Assembly: GCA_017462125.1 (NCBI GenBank)
Contig: JAFTRQ010000112.1
Coordinates: 1 to 33,369 of the forward strand
Origin: Clostridia bacterium
GTDB taxonomy: Bacteria; Bacillota_A; Clostridia; Oscillospirales; CAG-272
Direction: 5' to 3'
Length of the DNA stretch: 33,369 nucleotides
Position 1 is the first letter of the stretch, and every line of letters begins with the position of its first letter. Below the pieces are notes generated by a model that saw only the letters and a program-made list of their open reading frames with translations, did not search any database and was not told the origin of the DNA. Below are positions 8,253 to 15,486 of the stretch, piece after piece. The translations under genes and the position numbers were made by a program.

Positions 8253-10080
8253 TTTCGTTTACCTCCTTCTGCTCGTTGCTTCCTTCGGCAGGCTCGTCCG
8301 CATCGTCAAGCTTCTGCAGATCCACCAGATTCTTAAATTCCTTGCAGGTCTCGTAAAGCTCGTCGTATTTGCCGACGGCTGCGATCTTACCCTCTTCCAC
8401 AAAAATGATCTTGTCCATCTGCTCAATGGTGCTGACTCGGTGAGCGATGAGGATCGTGGTTTTGCCCGCTCTCATATTGCGGAGATTTTCAAGGATCGCC
8501 TTTTCGGTCTTGACGTCAACGGCAGAGACCGAGTCATCAAGGATCAGAATGCTTGCGTTCTTCATCAGCGCGCGGGCGATGGAGATACGCTGCTTTTGTC
8601 CGCCCGATACGGTTACGCCGCGTTCACCGAGAACACTCTGGTATTGCTCGGGAAACTCTGCGATGTTATCGTGAACGTCTGCCATTCTTGCGGCAAATTC
8701 CACGTCGTCGTGGGTTCCGCCGTCGGTGGCAAAGTTGATGTTGTTTTCAATGGTATCGCTGAAAAGGAAGTTGTCCTGAGGAACGTAAGCCGCATTTGCA
8801 CGTACGGTTTTGATCGGGATCTTATTGATATCGTATCCGTCAATGTAAACGCTGCCGTCCGGCACGTTATAGGTGCGCAGGATCAGATCCACGATGGTGG
8901 TCTTGCCGGAGCCCGTGCGTCCGATAAGGCCTACGTTTTCGCCTGCCTTGATCGAAAAGCTGACGTCGCTCAATACGTCAAATTCACCGTCGGGATAGCG
9001 GAAGGTCAAGCCCTTGAATTCAATGTCACCGCGAATGGAGGGGATATCCGCAACATCTTCTCGGTCAAATACGTCGGGCTTGGAGTCCAGCAGCTCACTG
9101 ATACGCTTCAAGGATGCTTTTCCCTGTGCGTGCATACCGATCAGCTCGGAAACCGCCATAACAGGCCAGATGATCGCGTTGAAATAGCCTATGAATTCCA
9201 CAAGCTCTGCCGCCTTGAACGTGCCCTGATATACAAGATATCCTCCGTAACCGAGGATCACACAGACCACGGACTCGATCAGCAGCGTCAAAGAAACGTG
9301 GAGGAGAACCGAGAGCTTGGTGTATTCTACGTTTCTGTTTTCGTTGTTTTTGCTCAGCTTTTTGAACTCAAGAAGCTCGTGTGCCTCCTTGACAAACGCC
9401 TTTACCACGGCGATGCCTGCGAAGGTCTCCTGAGAGAAATCCGAGAGCATAGAGAAGGCCTCCTGTCTCTTTTCCCACTTTGCGCTCATATATTTGCCGA
9501 CGATCAAGGAGCAAACCAAAAGGAGCACCATAGGGATCATACAGAGCAGTGCCAGCATCAGATTCATGTCGAACATTTTTCTGATTGCCAGAATTCCCAG
9601 CATCAACGCGTCAAAAAACATAAGAATGCCCGAGCCGAAGCAATCCTGTACGGTTTCCAGATCGTTGGTGAAGAAGGACATCATATTGCCCACCTTGTTG
9701 ACCTGATAGTATTGCTGGGAAAGATCCTTGCAGCGGTCAAACATTCTGCTGCGGAGATCGGTTTCAAGTCTGATGCCCGATCCGAAGAAGCAAACTCGCC
9801 AAAGGAATCTTCCGAACACCAGCGAAACGATGACGATAAGCAAGGGGCGGCAAATATGTTCAAGGAGGAAGTTCAGATCAAAGATGTAGGAGCCTGCTTG
9901 CAGAATTTGGGTGTCTTTTTCCACTTCGACGAATCCGTTTTCGATTCCTTCAATCACCATTCCGTACAGCTCGGGGAGGATCAGCTGCATATAGTCCACA
10001 AGGACCAGCGCGAGGATTCCGAGGAGGAGAATGGGTGAATATTTGAGATAATATCGGTTGATGTGTCTACCGAAGATCAA
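8245..10080 (-). CDS. Heterodimeric ABC exporter subunit with degenerate site (BmrC/YheI-like)
   Basis: This 611-residue partner has a six-helix transmembrane domain (about 15-310) and a nucleotide-binding domain (about 335-575). Walker A is GRTGSGKTT and the signature is the canonical VSGGQKQR, but Walker B reads LILDDSVSAVD, with Asp in place of the catalytic glutamate. That substitution is the hallmark of the degenerate-site subunit in exporters such as BmrCD and TM287/288. I chose a TTG start at 10080: AGGAGGG lies six bases upstream and the protein then begins MIFGRHINRYY, which matches family N-termini; the longer upstream reading lacks a ribosome site. A promoter lies just upstream. 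It is the first gene of the minus-strand exporter operon. Confidence 0.92.
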   Translation of the reverse strand: MIFGRHINRYYLKYSPILLLGILALVLVDYMQLILPELYGMVIEGIENGFVEVEKDTQILQAGSYIFDLNFLLEHICRPLLIVIVSLVFGRFLWRVCFFGSGIRLETDLRSRMFDRCKDLSQQYYQVNKVGNMMSFFTNDLETVQDCFGSGILMFFDALMLGILAIRKMFDMNLMLALLCMIPMVLLLVCSLIVGKYMSAKWEKRQEAFSMLSDFSQETFAGIAVVKAFVKEAHELLEFKKLSKNNENRNVEYTKLSVLLHVSLTLLIESVVCVILGYGGYLVYQGTFKAAELVEFIGYFNAIIWPVMAVSELIGMHAQGKASLKRISELLDSKPDVFDREDVADIPSIRGDIEFKGLTFRYPDGEFDVLSDVSFSIKAGENVGLIGRTGSGKTTIVDLILRTYNVPDGSVYIDGYDINKIPIKTVRANAAYVPQDNFLFSDTIENNINFATDGGTHDDVEFAARMADVHDNIAEFPEQYQSVLGERGVTVSGGQKQRISIARALMKNASILILDDSVSAVDVKTEKAILENLRNMRAGKTTILIAHRVSTIEQMDKIIFVEEGKIAAVGKYDELYETCKEFKNLVDLQKLDDADEPAEGSNEQKEVNENV

Positions 10081-10141
10081 TATTATCCCTCCTGTCTGTT
10101 GAAAAATTTGCCGATTTTTGCTTAAAATCGAACTAATCACA

Positions 10142-10170
10142 ATTCTATCACAGTTTAAAACTTTTGTCAA
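10142..10170 (-). promoter_or_regulatory. Promoter of the ABC exporter-MATE operon
   Basis: Read on the minus strand, TTGACA (10170-10165) and TAGAAT (10147-10142) are 17 bases apart, and CTGTGA directly precedes the -10, giving a TRTG-type extended element. About 60 bases separate it from the TTG start at 10080. Confidence 0.8.
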
Positions 10171-10301
10171 TATATTTTATAATATATTATAACAACTAAA
10201 AGTAGAAAATCAAAAATATAGGCGTATTGGGAAGATTTTGCATCAAAAAGTGGGATTTTCGGCAGAGCCGACCTTTAATTGATGCACGACGGAAACGGAA
10301 A

Positions 10302-10319
10302 GCCCCGCCGAAGCGGGGC
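10302..10319 (-). terminator. Intrinsic terminator of the sigma-factor gene
   Basis: A perfect 7-bp GC stem closes a UUCG tetraloop on the minus-strand transcript (GCCCCGC, TTCG, GCGGGGC), followed by a T-rich run. It begins five bases after the minus-strand sigma gene's stop. Confidence 0.85.
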
Positions 10320-10324
10320 AGGGA

Positions 10325-11617
10325 TCAAAGTGCGTATTCGCTGATTCTGTCTTCAACCAAACGGTATTCAATATCGTTGACGATCAGTTTGGGATTGCTT
10401 AAGATGATTTGCTTAAATTCGTCGGTGTACCATTCGGTTTGTTCAATACAAGCAACCGACTCATACCAGCGCATTAAAATCAATCGACCGTTTGTGTCAA
10501 CATAATTCTCCGTAACTACGGTATTTTTTTGTACAACGATAAACTTTACGGCTTCAAACGTTCTTTCACCGATGGTCACATCAAACATTCCCATGGTATA
10601 TCGGACATTGTATTCATCAATGAAAATTTTATCACCCACAGTTTGGGGCGAATTTTCCTTGATGAGCAGAGGCATCCCGTGAACGCGGTCATTTCCGTTA
10701 ACGGTAACATCATAATCCTCCTCCAAAAAGGTATAGATTGAAGTAGGGTAATCATCATCTACGTCAGAATCTCCGTTAATGCTTGCTAAATTTCGGATAT
10801 ACTGGTCTGTCAACTGTGTAAACCAGATAGCCTCATTTTTATAAAATGTTTTCGAGCCTGTGTTATAGGTATCTCTGCACACCTTAACGCCGAGAACTTC
10901 GTGAATTTTTGCCGCTTTTGGAACATAACAAGTGGATACTATCGCTAATTTTTTTTTCGGATACCGATAGGTTCCCTCAGAATTCTTGTTTCCGATTCTT
11001 GGGATAATAAACGCTTGTTCCTCGCATTTGATTTCGATAAACGGACGAGCACTTTCTTTTATAATGAGGGTGGGCATATCTTCGGGAAAGCCGCAGGTAT
11101 AATCTTTCTTTGACATAATCTTTCTTCCTTTCTCAAACATACTGATTTGCTCGGGGGTACACATAGAACGGAATTGTTTTCGCGCGTAATGCAAGCGGCT
11201 TTTCACCGTACCCAGCGGAATAGCCAAGCGCTCTGCAATCTCGCTTTGCTTATACCCTTGTACCGTTAGGAGCAATAAATCTGCGGATTCTTTTGGCAGC
11301 ATTCTCAGGATATGCTGTGCCGTGTTATCATCCTGAATGACGGTATCTGCTATATCGGGAGCGGCATCCAAGGGAATCCATTCATTACCGTATTTTTTGC
11401 GGAACCACAGATTGCATTGATTTTTTGCTATAGACAATATCCACGGCTTAAACAATTCTTTGTTGCGGAGCTTTGCATATCCAATACAAGCCGCATAGTA
11501 GGTTTCTTGAATCACATCGTCAGCGTCAAAGCTGCTTGGCAATCTGAAGTTGATATATCGCTCAACCACAATGCGATATTTGTTCAATAGCGTTTCAAAA
11601 GATATTTCTTGTTCCAT
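10325..11617 (-). CDS. ECF-type sigma factor with long C-terminal extension
   Basis: Of 430 residues, only about the first 155 are sigma factor. Region 2 covers about 10-75, with FDADDVIQETYYAAC and WILSIAKNQCNLWFRKKYG; region 4 covers about 100-150, with the helix-turn-helix GYKQSEIAERLAIPLGTVKS. The remaining 265 residues have no membrane segment or motif I recognise; they look mixed alpha/beta, with possible twofold similarity between stretches around 190-300 and 320-420. The ATG at 11617 has AAAGGAGG upstream. No anti-sigma gene is adjacent, so the C-terminal part may itself control activity, as proposed for several ECF groups with C-terminal extensions. Membership in the sigma-70 family is clear; the signal and regulon are unknown. 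Confidence 0.88.
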   Translation of the reverse strand: MEQEISFETLLNKYRIVVERYINFRLPSSFDADDVIQETYYAACIGYAKLRNKELFKPWILSIAKNQCNLWFRKKYGNEWIPLDAAPDIADTVIQDDNTAQHILRMLPKESADLLLLTVQGYKQSEIAERLAIPLGTVKSRLHYARKQFRSMCTPEQISMFEKGRKIMSKKDYTCGFPEDMPTLIIKESARPFIEIKCEEQAFIIPRIGNKNSEGTYRYPKKKLAIVSTCYVPKAAKIHEVLGVKVCRDTYNTGSKTFYKNEAIWFTQLTDQYIRNLASINGDSDVDDDYPTSIYTFLEEDYDVTVNGNDRVHGMPLLIKENSPQTVGDKIFIDEYNVRYTMGMFDVTIGERTFEAVKFIVVQKNTVVTENYVDTNGRLILMRWYESVACIEQTEWYTDEFKQIILSNPKLIVNDIEYRLVEDRISEYAL

Positions 11618-11635
11618 ACGTCCTCCTTTCGTGTT

Positions 11636-11652
11636 GTGAAAACCGGTTTCAC
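11636..11652. promoter_or_regulatory. Palindrome upstream of the sigma gene
   Basis: GTGAAAACCGGTTTCAC has an ACCGGT core flanked by GTGAA and TTCAC with a one-base offset. It lies about 18 bases upstream of the sigma start, just before the ribosome site. It may be an operator or a small RNA stem. On the minus strand it contains TGAAACC, the kind of -35 used by ECF sigma factors, but the spacing to the start codon is too short for a normal promoter. Confidence 0.4.
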
Positions 11653-11744
11653 ATATATAGTTGTTTTGGGACGCAAAAGGTTCAAAACGGAAGAAAAATT
11701 TTTTCGGAATTTTTAATGCAGATTTGTTTTTAATGCAAATATTG

Positions 11745-11780
11745 CATCAAGCAGGCGGAGAGAATCCCGCCTGCTTGATG
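11745..11780 (-). terminator. Hairpin downstream of the MFS-GH2 gene
   Basis: A perfect 14-bp inverted repeat (CATCAAGCAGGCGG at 11745-11758 and its complement at 11767-11780) with an 8-base loop lies 24 bases past the MFS-GH2 stop. The T-tract on the minus strand is weak, so it may act as a terminator or mainly protect the 3-prime end. Confidence 0.65.
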
Positions 11781-11803
11781 GTATTCGTGATTGTGAATGC
11801 TTT

Positions 11804-14791
11804 TTACAGATTACTTTTGAATTTGCAGATCAGCTTTTCCGCCACCGCGGCCATTCTTGCGGGGTCGACCTTCAAAATCTGCCTGTCGTATGTCATAAGC
11901 CCGTTGGTCTCGTCCTCCACGTCACTGACTTGGGTATAGACTGCGGCACAAAGACCTCTGTCGATCATAGGAATGACCTCGTCAAGATAGAGCTTTTCGA
12001 GAGCATCCTCAAATTGGTCTCTGTCGGTGAAAAAGCTGTAGCCGTAGGTCTTGTCGAGATTGAAGGAATGTCCTTCTATCTTGCAGGAGTAGCCGCCGAA
12101 TTCCGAAAGAACCAAAGGCTTTTCAGGATCGTTTTTCAGATCAAGCTTTTTGAAATAGATATGCTCGCTTTGCACGTCGCTTTCTTTTTCTGTGAACCAG
12201 CCGCTTGTGGCATCCCAGATGCGGGAAGGATCAAGCGATTTCAGGCGACGGTAGTTTTCATCAGCGTCAAATTGCCCCCAACCCTCGTTGAAGACCGTAT
12301 AATAGACGATCGAGGGGTGGTTGTAAAGATGCTTGACCGTCTCGGCGCTGTCTCTCTCAAACGCCTCGCGGCGAGCTTTTGTAGCCTTGTGCGATATGCC
12401 TTTTTTGAATCCGACGGTAGGCAGGGCGGTGTCAATGAGAAAGCTGTAGCTGCCGCTGTTGACCATATCCTGAAAGACCGCCATGCCGTGCTTGTCGCAG
12501 TAGTAATAAAAGAGGTCGGGCTCGATCTTGATGTGCTTGCGGAGCATATTGAAGCCGCATTTTTTCATCTGCAGGATATCGTTTTCAAGCCCCTTGGGTG
12601 TTGCGGGGGTGTAGATGCCGTCGCTGTAGTAGCCTTGGTCGAGAAGACCGTGGAAGAAGTAGGGCTTTTCATTGAGGGTGACGTAGGATTTGTCACCGAT
12701 TTTCGCGACACCTACAGTACGGAGTGCGAAATAGGATTCGATCTTATCCTCACCGCTTTCAAGAGTGAATTCATAGAGATAGGGATCCTCGGGAGTCCAA
12801 AGGTGTGGGTCTTCGACCTTCAGCTCAAATTCATCACCCTCAAAGCGGTATTGCTTGCCGCCCTTGAGTGTGATGATCTTTTCGGTTTCGCCGCCGTCGA
12901 TCTTGAAGTTAACGGAATCAAGCGAGGGAGTCATTTTTATGTATTTAATATGATTTTCGGGAACTGCCTCAAGCCATACAGCTTGCCAGATGCCGCTGAT
13001 GGGAGTGTACCACATCCCACCCCTGTCGCGCCTTTGCTTACCCCACGCGAGATCGCGGTTAAGCTCATCGGTAACCACTACCTCGAGAGTATTTTCTCCC
13101 GCTGATATAAGCTTTGTGATATCAAGCTCAAAGGGAAGATAGCCGCCTATATGACAGCCCACGCTTTTGCTGTTGACAGAAACCCATGCGCCTTGGTCCA
13201 CGGCTCCAAAGTGAAGAACGATCTTCTTGCCCCGCATATCCTGCGGAACGGTGAAATGTTTGCGGTAGATCAGGTCGCCTTTTCGGGTGAGGTCTTTTCC
13301 TATACCCGAAATACGGGATTCGGGCGGGAAGGGAACTTTTATTGCACAGAGCGGTTGTTCTGCATCTGCATATTTGCGCAGGGCGAGCTCCCACTCGCCG
13401 CAAAGCGAGAGATAAGAATCGCGCTTCATTTGCGGACGGGGGTATTCTGACCAATCGCTTGTATTATCGTCCTCAAAAGGCGTTTTTAAGTTTTGGTTCA
13501 GCCTCGGCTTGTTGAAAAATTTCGATGCGACGAGAAGAAGGAGCGCAAGAGCGGCAATTGGCACAAGCGCGCCGAGAAAGATGTTTGCGTTGGGAACGAA
13601 GGACTCCGTGCCGTCGTTGTTCACGATCGTTTCGGCATTGGAGAGGATGGTCTTGCCGATAAACGGGCCTACCACGCCGGGAACCAAAACCTGCGAGAAG
13701 ATGCGCACGCCCTGAAGCCTGCCTGCTTTATCCTCGGGAGTGAGGTCTCGGATCCTTGCGCCAAAGACCGCCATTCCCGCAAGGTAGCCGCACATCATAA
13801 AGAGAGAGCCGATGAATACGGGGAGCTTTGCGCGGAAGAAGAAAAGCACGAGATAGCCCGCCGCCAGCCAAAGGAGCGCGATCCACACGCTGAAGGAAAA
13901 ACCCTTCTTGTCGTAAACTCTGCCCCAAAGGGCGGTTACTACGGAGGCGATAATGATGGCGGGAGCCATAACGAATACGTAATCTGCCATACCCAAGGAG
14001 ATCTCGTAATAGATGATCAGATAGGGCATAAAGATCTGAATCGAGATGTTGAAGATAATGAACGCAAGCAGGAAAAAGTAGAAGGCGGGATTTGCCTTTA
14101 CTGTAGATGGACGGAAGCCGTACAGCACGTTGCTCCAATAGCCTGTTTCGGAGGGCAACGCTTTCTTTTCCTCAATGATAAAGATGCCAAGGATACCGAT
14201 CGCGAGGGTAGCACCGCCGATGATGGCGAAGATCGCTGTCCAGCTGGCGCTTTTGCCAAGGTCAAATGCCATAAATCCACCGAATACCGCAAGAATGGCA
14301 ACCAAAGGCATCATTGCGTTGATTCCCTCGGCGCTGCCTCTGTTTGTTTCGTCGGTGCTGTCGGTGAGCCAAGCGTTATACGCCGCGTCGTTAGCGGAGG
14401 AGCCGAAGAAGGTCATCACACAGTCGAGAACGATGGTCAACGTAATACCCAGTGCCGCGCCTGATGCGGCAGGGAAGACTGCTTCCAGCAGCTTGACGTC
14501 AAGGAGCGCGAAGGCGAAAATGGAGAATCCCCACAGGATATATCCGCCGCAGATAAAGAGCTTGCGCTTGCCGATCTTGTCGGATAGTGCTCCTACAAGC
14601 ACGGTTGTCAAGGTCGCCGCGATGGCGCTTGCCGCCACCATCGCCGAAATATCGGAGGCTGACGCGTTGAACATCTTATACATAAAGACGTTCAGATACA
14701 TATTTTCTACTACCCACGCGATCTGACCCATCAGACCGAAAAGCGTTAAGGCCAGCCAGAATCTGCCCGAAAGCTTGGTTTTTTTAGTCAT
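11804..14791 (-). CDS. MFS sugar transporter fused to GH2 glycoside hydrolase
   Basis: One uninterrupted 995-residue frame encodes two proteins that are normally separate. Residues 10-425 form a 12-helix major facilitator, with the loop-2 motif GALSDKIGKRK (about 67-77) and a GPH/SLC45-like look. After a linker at about 426-455, residues 456-995 form a GH2 enzyme: a sugar-binding jelly roll (CGEWELALR, YRKHFTVP, GGYLPFELDIT), an Ig-like domain and a TIM barrel. Catalytic residues are present: acid/base in FNEGWG (Glu836) and nucleophile in LSEFGG (Glu897). GH2 includes beta-galactosidases, glucuronidases and mannosidases; the specificity here is not readable. With 12 helices, both ends should be cytosolic, so imported glycosides could be cleaved at the exit of the transporter. 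AGAGGT precedes the ATG; it has its own promoter and appears monocistronic. Confidence 0.93.
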   Translation of the reverse strand: MTKKTKLSGRFWLALTLFGLMGQIAWVVENMYLNVFMYKMFNASASDISAMVAASAIAATLTTVLVGALSDKIGKRKLFICGGYILWGFSIFAFALLDVKLLEAVFPAASGAALGITLTIVLDCVMTFFGSSANDAAYNAWLTDSTDETNRGSAEGINAMMPLVAILAVFGGFMAFDLGKSASWTAIFAIIGGATLAIGILGIFIIEEKKALPSETGYWSNVLYGFRPSTVKANPAFYFFLLAFIIFNISIQIFMPYLIIYYEISLGMADYVFVMAPAIIIASVVTALWGRVYDKKGFSFSVWIALLWLAAGYLVLFFFRAKLPVFIGSLFMMCGYLAGMAVFGARIRDLTPEDKAGRLQGVRIFSQVLVPGVVGPFIGKTILSNAETIVNNDGTESFVPNANIFLGALVPIAALALLLLVASKFFNKPRLNQNLKTPFEDDNTSDWSEYPRPQMKRDSYLSLCGEWELALRKYADAEQPLCAIKVPFPPESRISGIGKDLTRKGDLIYRKHFTVPQDMRGKKIVLHFGAVDQGAWVSVNSKSVGCHIGGYLPFELDITKLISAGENTLEVVVTDELNRDLAWGKQRRDRGGMWYTPISGIWQAVWLEAVPENHIKYIKMTPSLDSVNFKIDGGETEKIITLKGGKQYRFEGDEFELKVEDPHLWTPEDPYLYEFTLESGEDKIESYFALRTVGVAKIGDKSYVTLNEKPYFFHGLLDQGYYSDGIYTPATPKGLENDILQMKKCGFNMLRKHIKIEPDLFYYYCDKHGMAVFQDMVNSGSYSFLIDTALPTVGFKKGISHKATKARREAFERDSAETVKHLYNHPSIVYYTVFNEGWGQFDADENYRRLKSLDPSRIWDATSGWFTEKESDVQSEHIYFKKLDLKNDPEKPLVLSEFGGYSCKIEGHSFNLDKTYGYSFFTDRDQFEDALEKLYLDEVIPMIDRGLCAAVYTQVSDVEDETNGLMTYDRQILKVDPARMAAVAEKLICKFKSNL

Positions 14792-14822
14792 TACGTTTAC
14801 CTCTCATGCTTATTTATAACTA

Positions 14823-14851
14823 ATTTTATCACAGTAAGACCGATTTGTCAA
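14823..14851 (-). promoter_or_regulatory. Promoter of the MFS-GH2 gene
   Basis: On the minus strand, TTGACA (14851-14846) and TAAAAT (14828-14823) have a 17-base spacer, with CTGTGA before the -10. No operator dyad is obvious, which leaves regulation by sugar open. Confidence 0.82.
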
Positions 14852-14958
14852 CTTTTTGAAGTGTTTTCTTGCCCCCAATCAAAGGAGTGCATTTCCCAAA
14901 CAATTTCCACTGCGGAATTTACTTTGAAATTTAATTTGCGAAAATTTCATTTAACTTA

Positions 14959-14987
14959 TTGACTTATCACGGACTCTGTGATATAAT
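14959..14987 (+). promoter_or_regulatory. Promoter of the SCIFF gene with dyad in the spacer
   Basis: TTGACT (14959-14964) and TATAAT (14982-14987) are 17 bases apart, with an extended CTGTGA before the -10. TATCAC (14965-14970) and GTGATA (14978-14983) form a dyad with a 7-base centre that fills the spacer. A repressor binding there would block polymerase directly. Confidence 0.82.
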
Positions 14988-15024
14988 GTACCTATAAATC
15001 TATATTTATCGGAGGATAAATGCT

Positions 15025-15168
15025 ATGAAGCGTATTAAGACTATTGAAACCAAGAATCTTTGCGAGACCGCTAAGAAGGGTGGCTGCGGTGAGTGCCAGA
15101 CCTCTTGTCAGTCTGCTTGCAAGACCTCTTGCGGAATAGCAAACCAGCAGTGCGAAAATAAGAAGTAA
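15025..15168 (+). CDS. scfA: SCIFF ranthipeptide precursor
   Basis: This 47-residue peptide carries the nearly invariant SCIFF core CGECQTSCQSACKTSC followed by an ANQQCEN end, after a leader starting MKRIKTIETKNL. SCIFF peptides are modified by a partner radical SAM enzyme that links a cysteine sulphur to a threonine side chain; the product's function in Clostridia is not settled, with a link to quorum sensing proposed. The usual six cysteines are present (21, 24, 28, 32, 36, 43) plus an unusual seventh at position 13 in the leader part. GGAGG (15011-15015) precedes the ATG, and a strong promoter lies upstream. The maturase follows about 320 bases downstream, behind a palindrome and several hairpins. 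Confidence 0.96.
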   Translation: MKRIKTIETKNLCETAKKGGCGECQTSCQSACKTSCGIANQQCENKK

Positions 15169-15177
15169 TAAATCTTT

Positions 15178-15280
15178 GAAAAATTCCCCAATACGGCGTT
15201 GCTCCTCGAAAGCGGCTTGACGTAGGGAACTACGTCTGCACCTTGCTTTCTCCGGTGCGCCTTGTCTTGAGAAATTTTTC
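15178..15280. repeat. 103-bp imperfect palindrome between scfA and scfB
   Basis: The outer arms GAAAAATT (15178-15185) and AATTTTTC (15273-15280) pair, and the centre is a perfect hairpin, GACGTAG-GGAA-CTACGTC (15219-15236). Shorter matched blocks (for example AAAGC at 15209-15213 with GCTTT at 15245-15249) lie between them, so the whole stretch folds back on itself. It does not look like a plain terminator. It resembles a miniature palindromic repeat element, but only one copy is in this window. Confidence 0.6.
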
Positions 15281-15310
15281 TTTGATTTGGTGAATTCTTA
15301 AGATTTTTAT

Positions 15311-15334
15311 GGGGGAAGGAAGAATCCTTCCCCC
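15311..15334 (+). terminator. Perfect hairpin after the SCIFF gene
   Basis: GGGGGAAGGA and TCCTTCCCCC form a 10-bp stem with an AGAA loop. A T-rich stretch follows only after about 15 bases, so termination is likely partial. It could let the abundant SCIFF message end here while some transcription reaches the maturase. Confidence 0.6.
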
Positions 15335-15371
15335 ATAGCACTGCCAACTTTTATTTTTTAGGAGATTAGCG

Positions 15372-15473
15372 TGAAAGGTACTTTCAACTAATAGTGAAAT
15401 AATCAGTTTCACGCGCGAATTTTGCCGGGTGGCAAAATTCATCGATTACTATTTGTGCCGCCGCACGCGGCGG
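15372..15473 (+). promoter_or_regulatory. Hairpin-rich leader of the SCIFF maturase gene
   Basis: Four hairpins follow in series: TGAAAG/CTTTCA (15372-15386), GTGAAA/TTTCAC (15394-15412), a perfect 10-bp stem with loop GGGT (15417-15440) and CCGCCG/CGGCGG (15458-15473). The last ends four bases before the maturase ribosome site, so it could affect RNA stability or translation. No separate consensus promoter for the maturase is evident. Confidence 0.45.
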
Positions 15474-15486
15474 AATGGAGATTAAA

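Noticed and set aside
8440..10038. Plus-strand 532-residue open frame antisense to an ABC exporter gene
   Set aside because: It lies wholly within a gene with all ABC motifs, has no ribosome site and has no recognisable protein features.
11618..11660. ECF autoregulatory promoter (TGAAACC)
   Set aside because: Only 28 bases separate the motif from the start codon, leaving no room for a -10, a transcript start and the ribosome site.
13493..14464. Plus-strand 323-residue open frame antisense to the MFS part
   Set aside because: Its composition is highly charged without structure, and the opposite strand has clear membrane helices.
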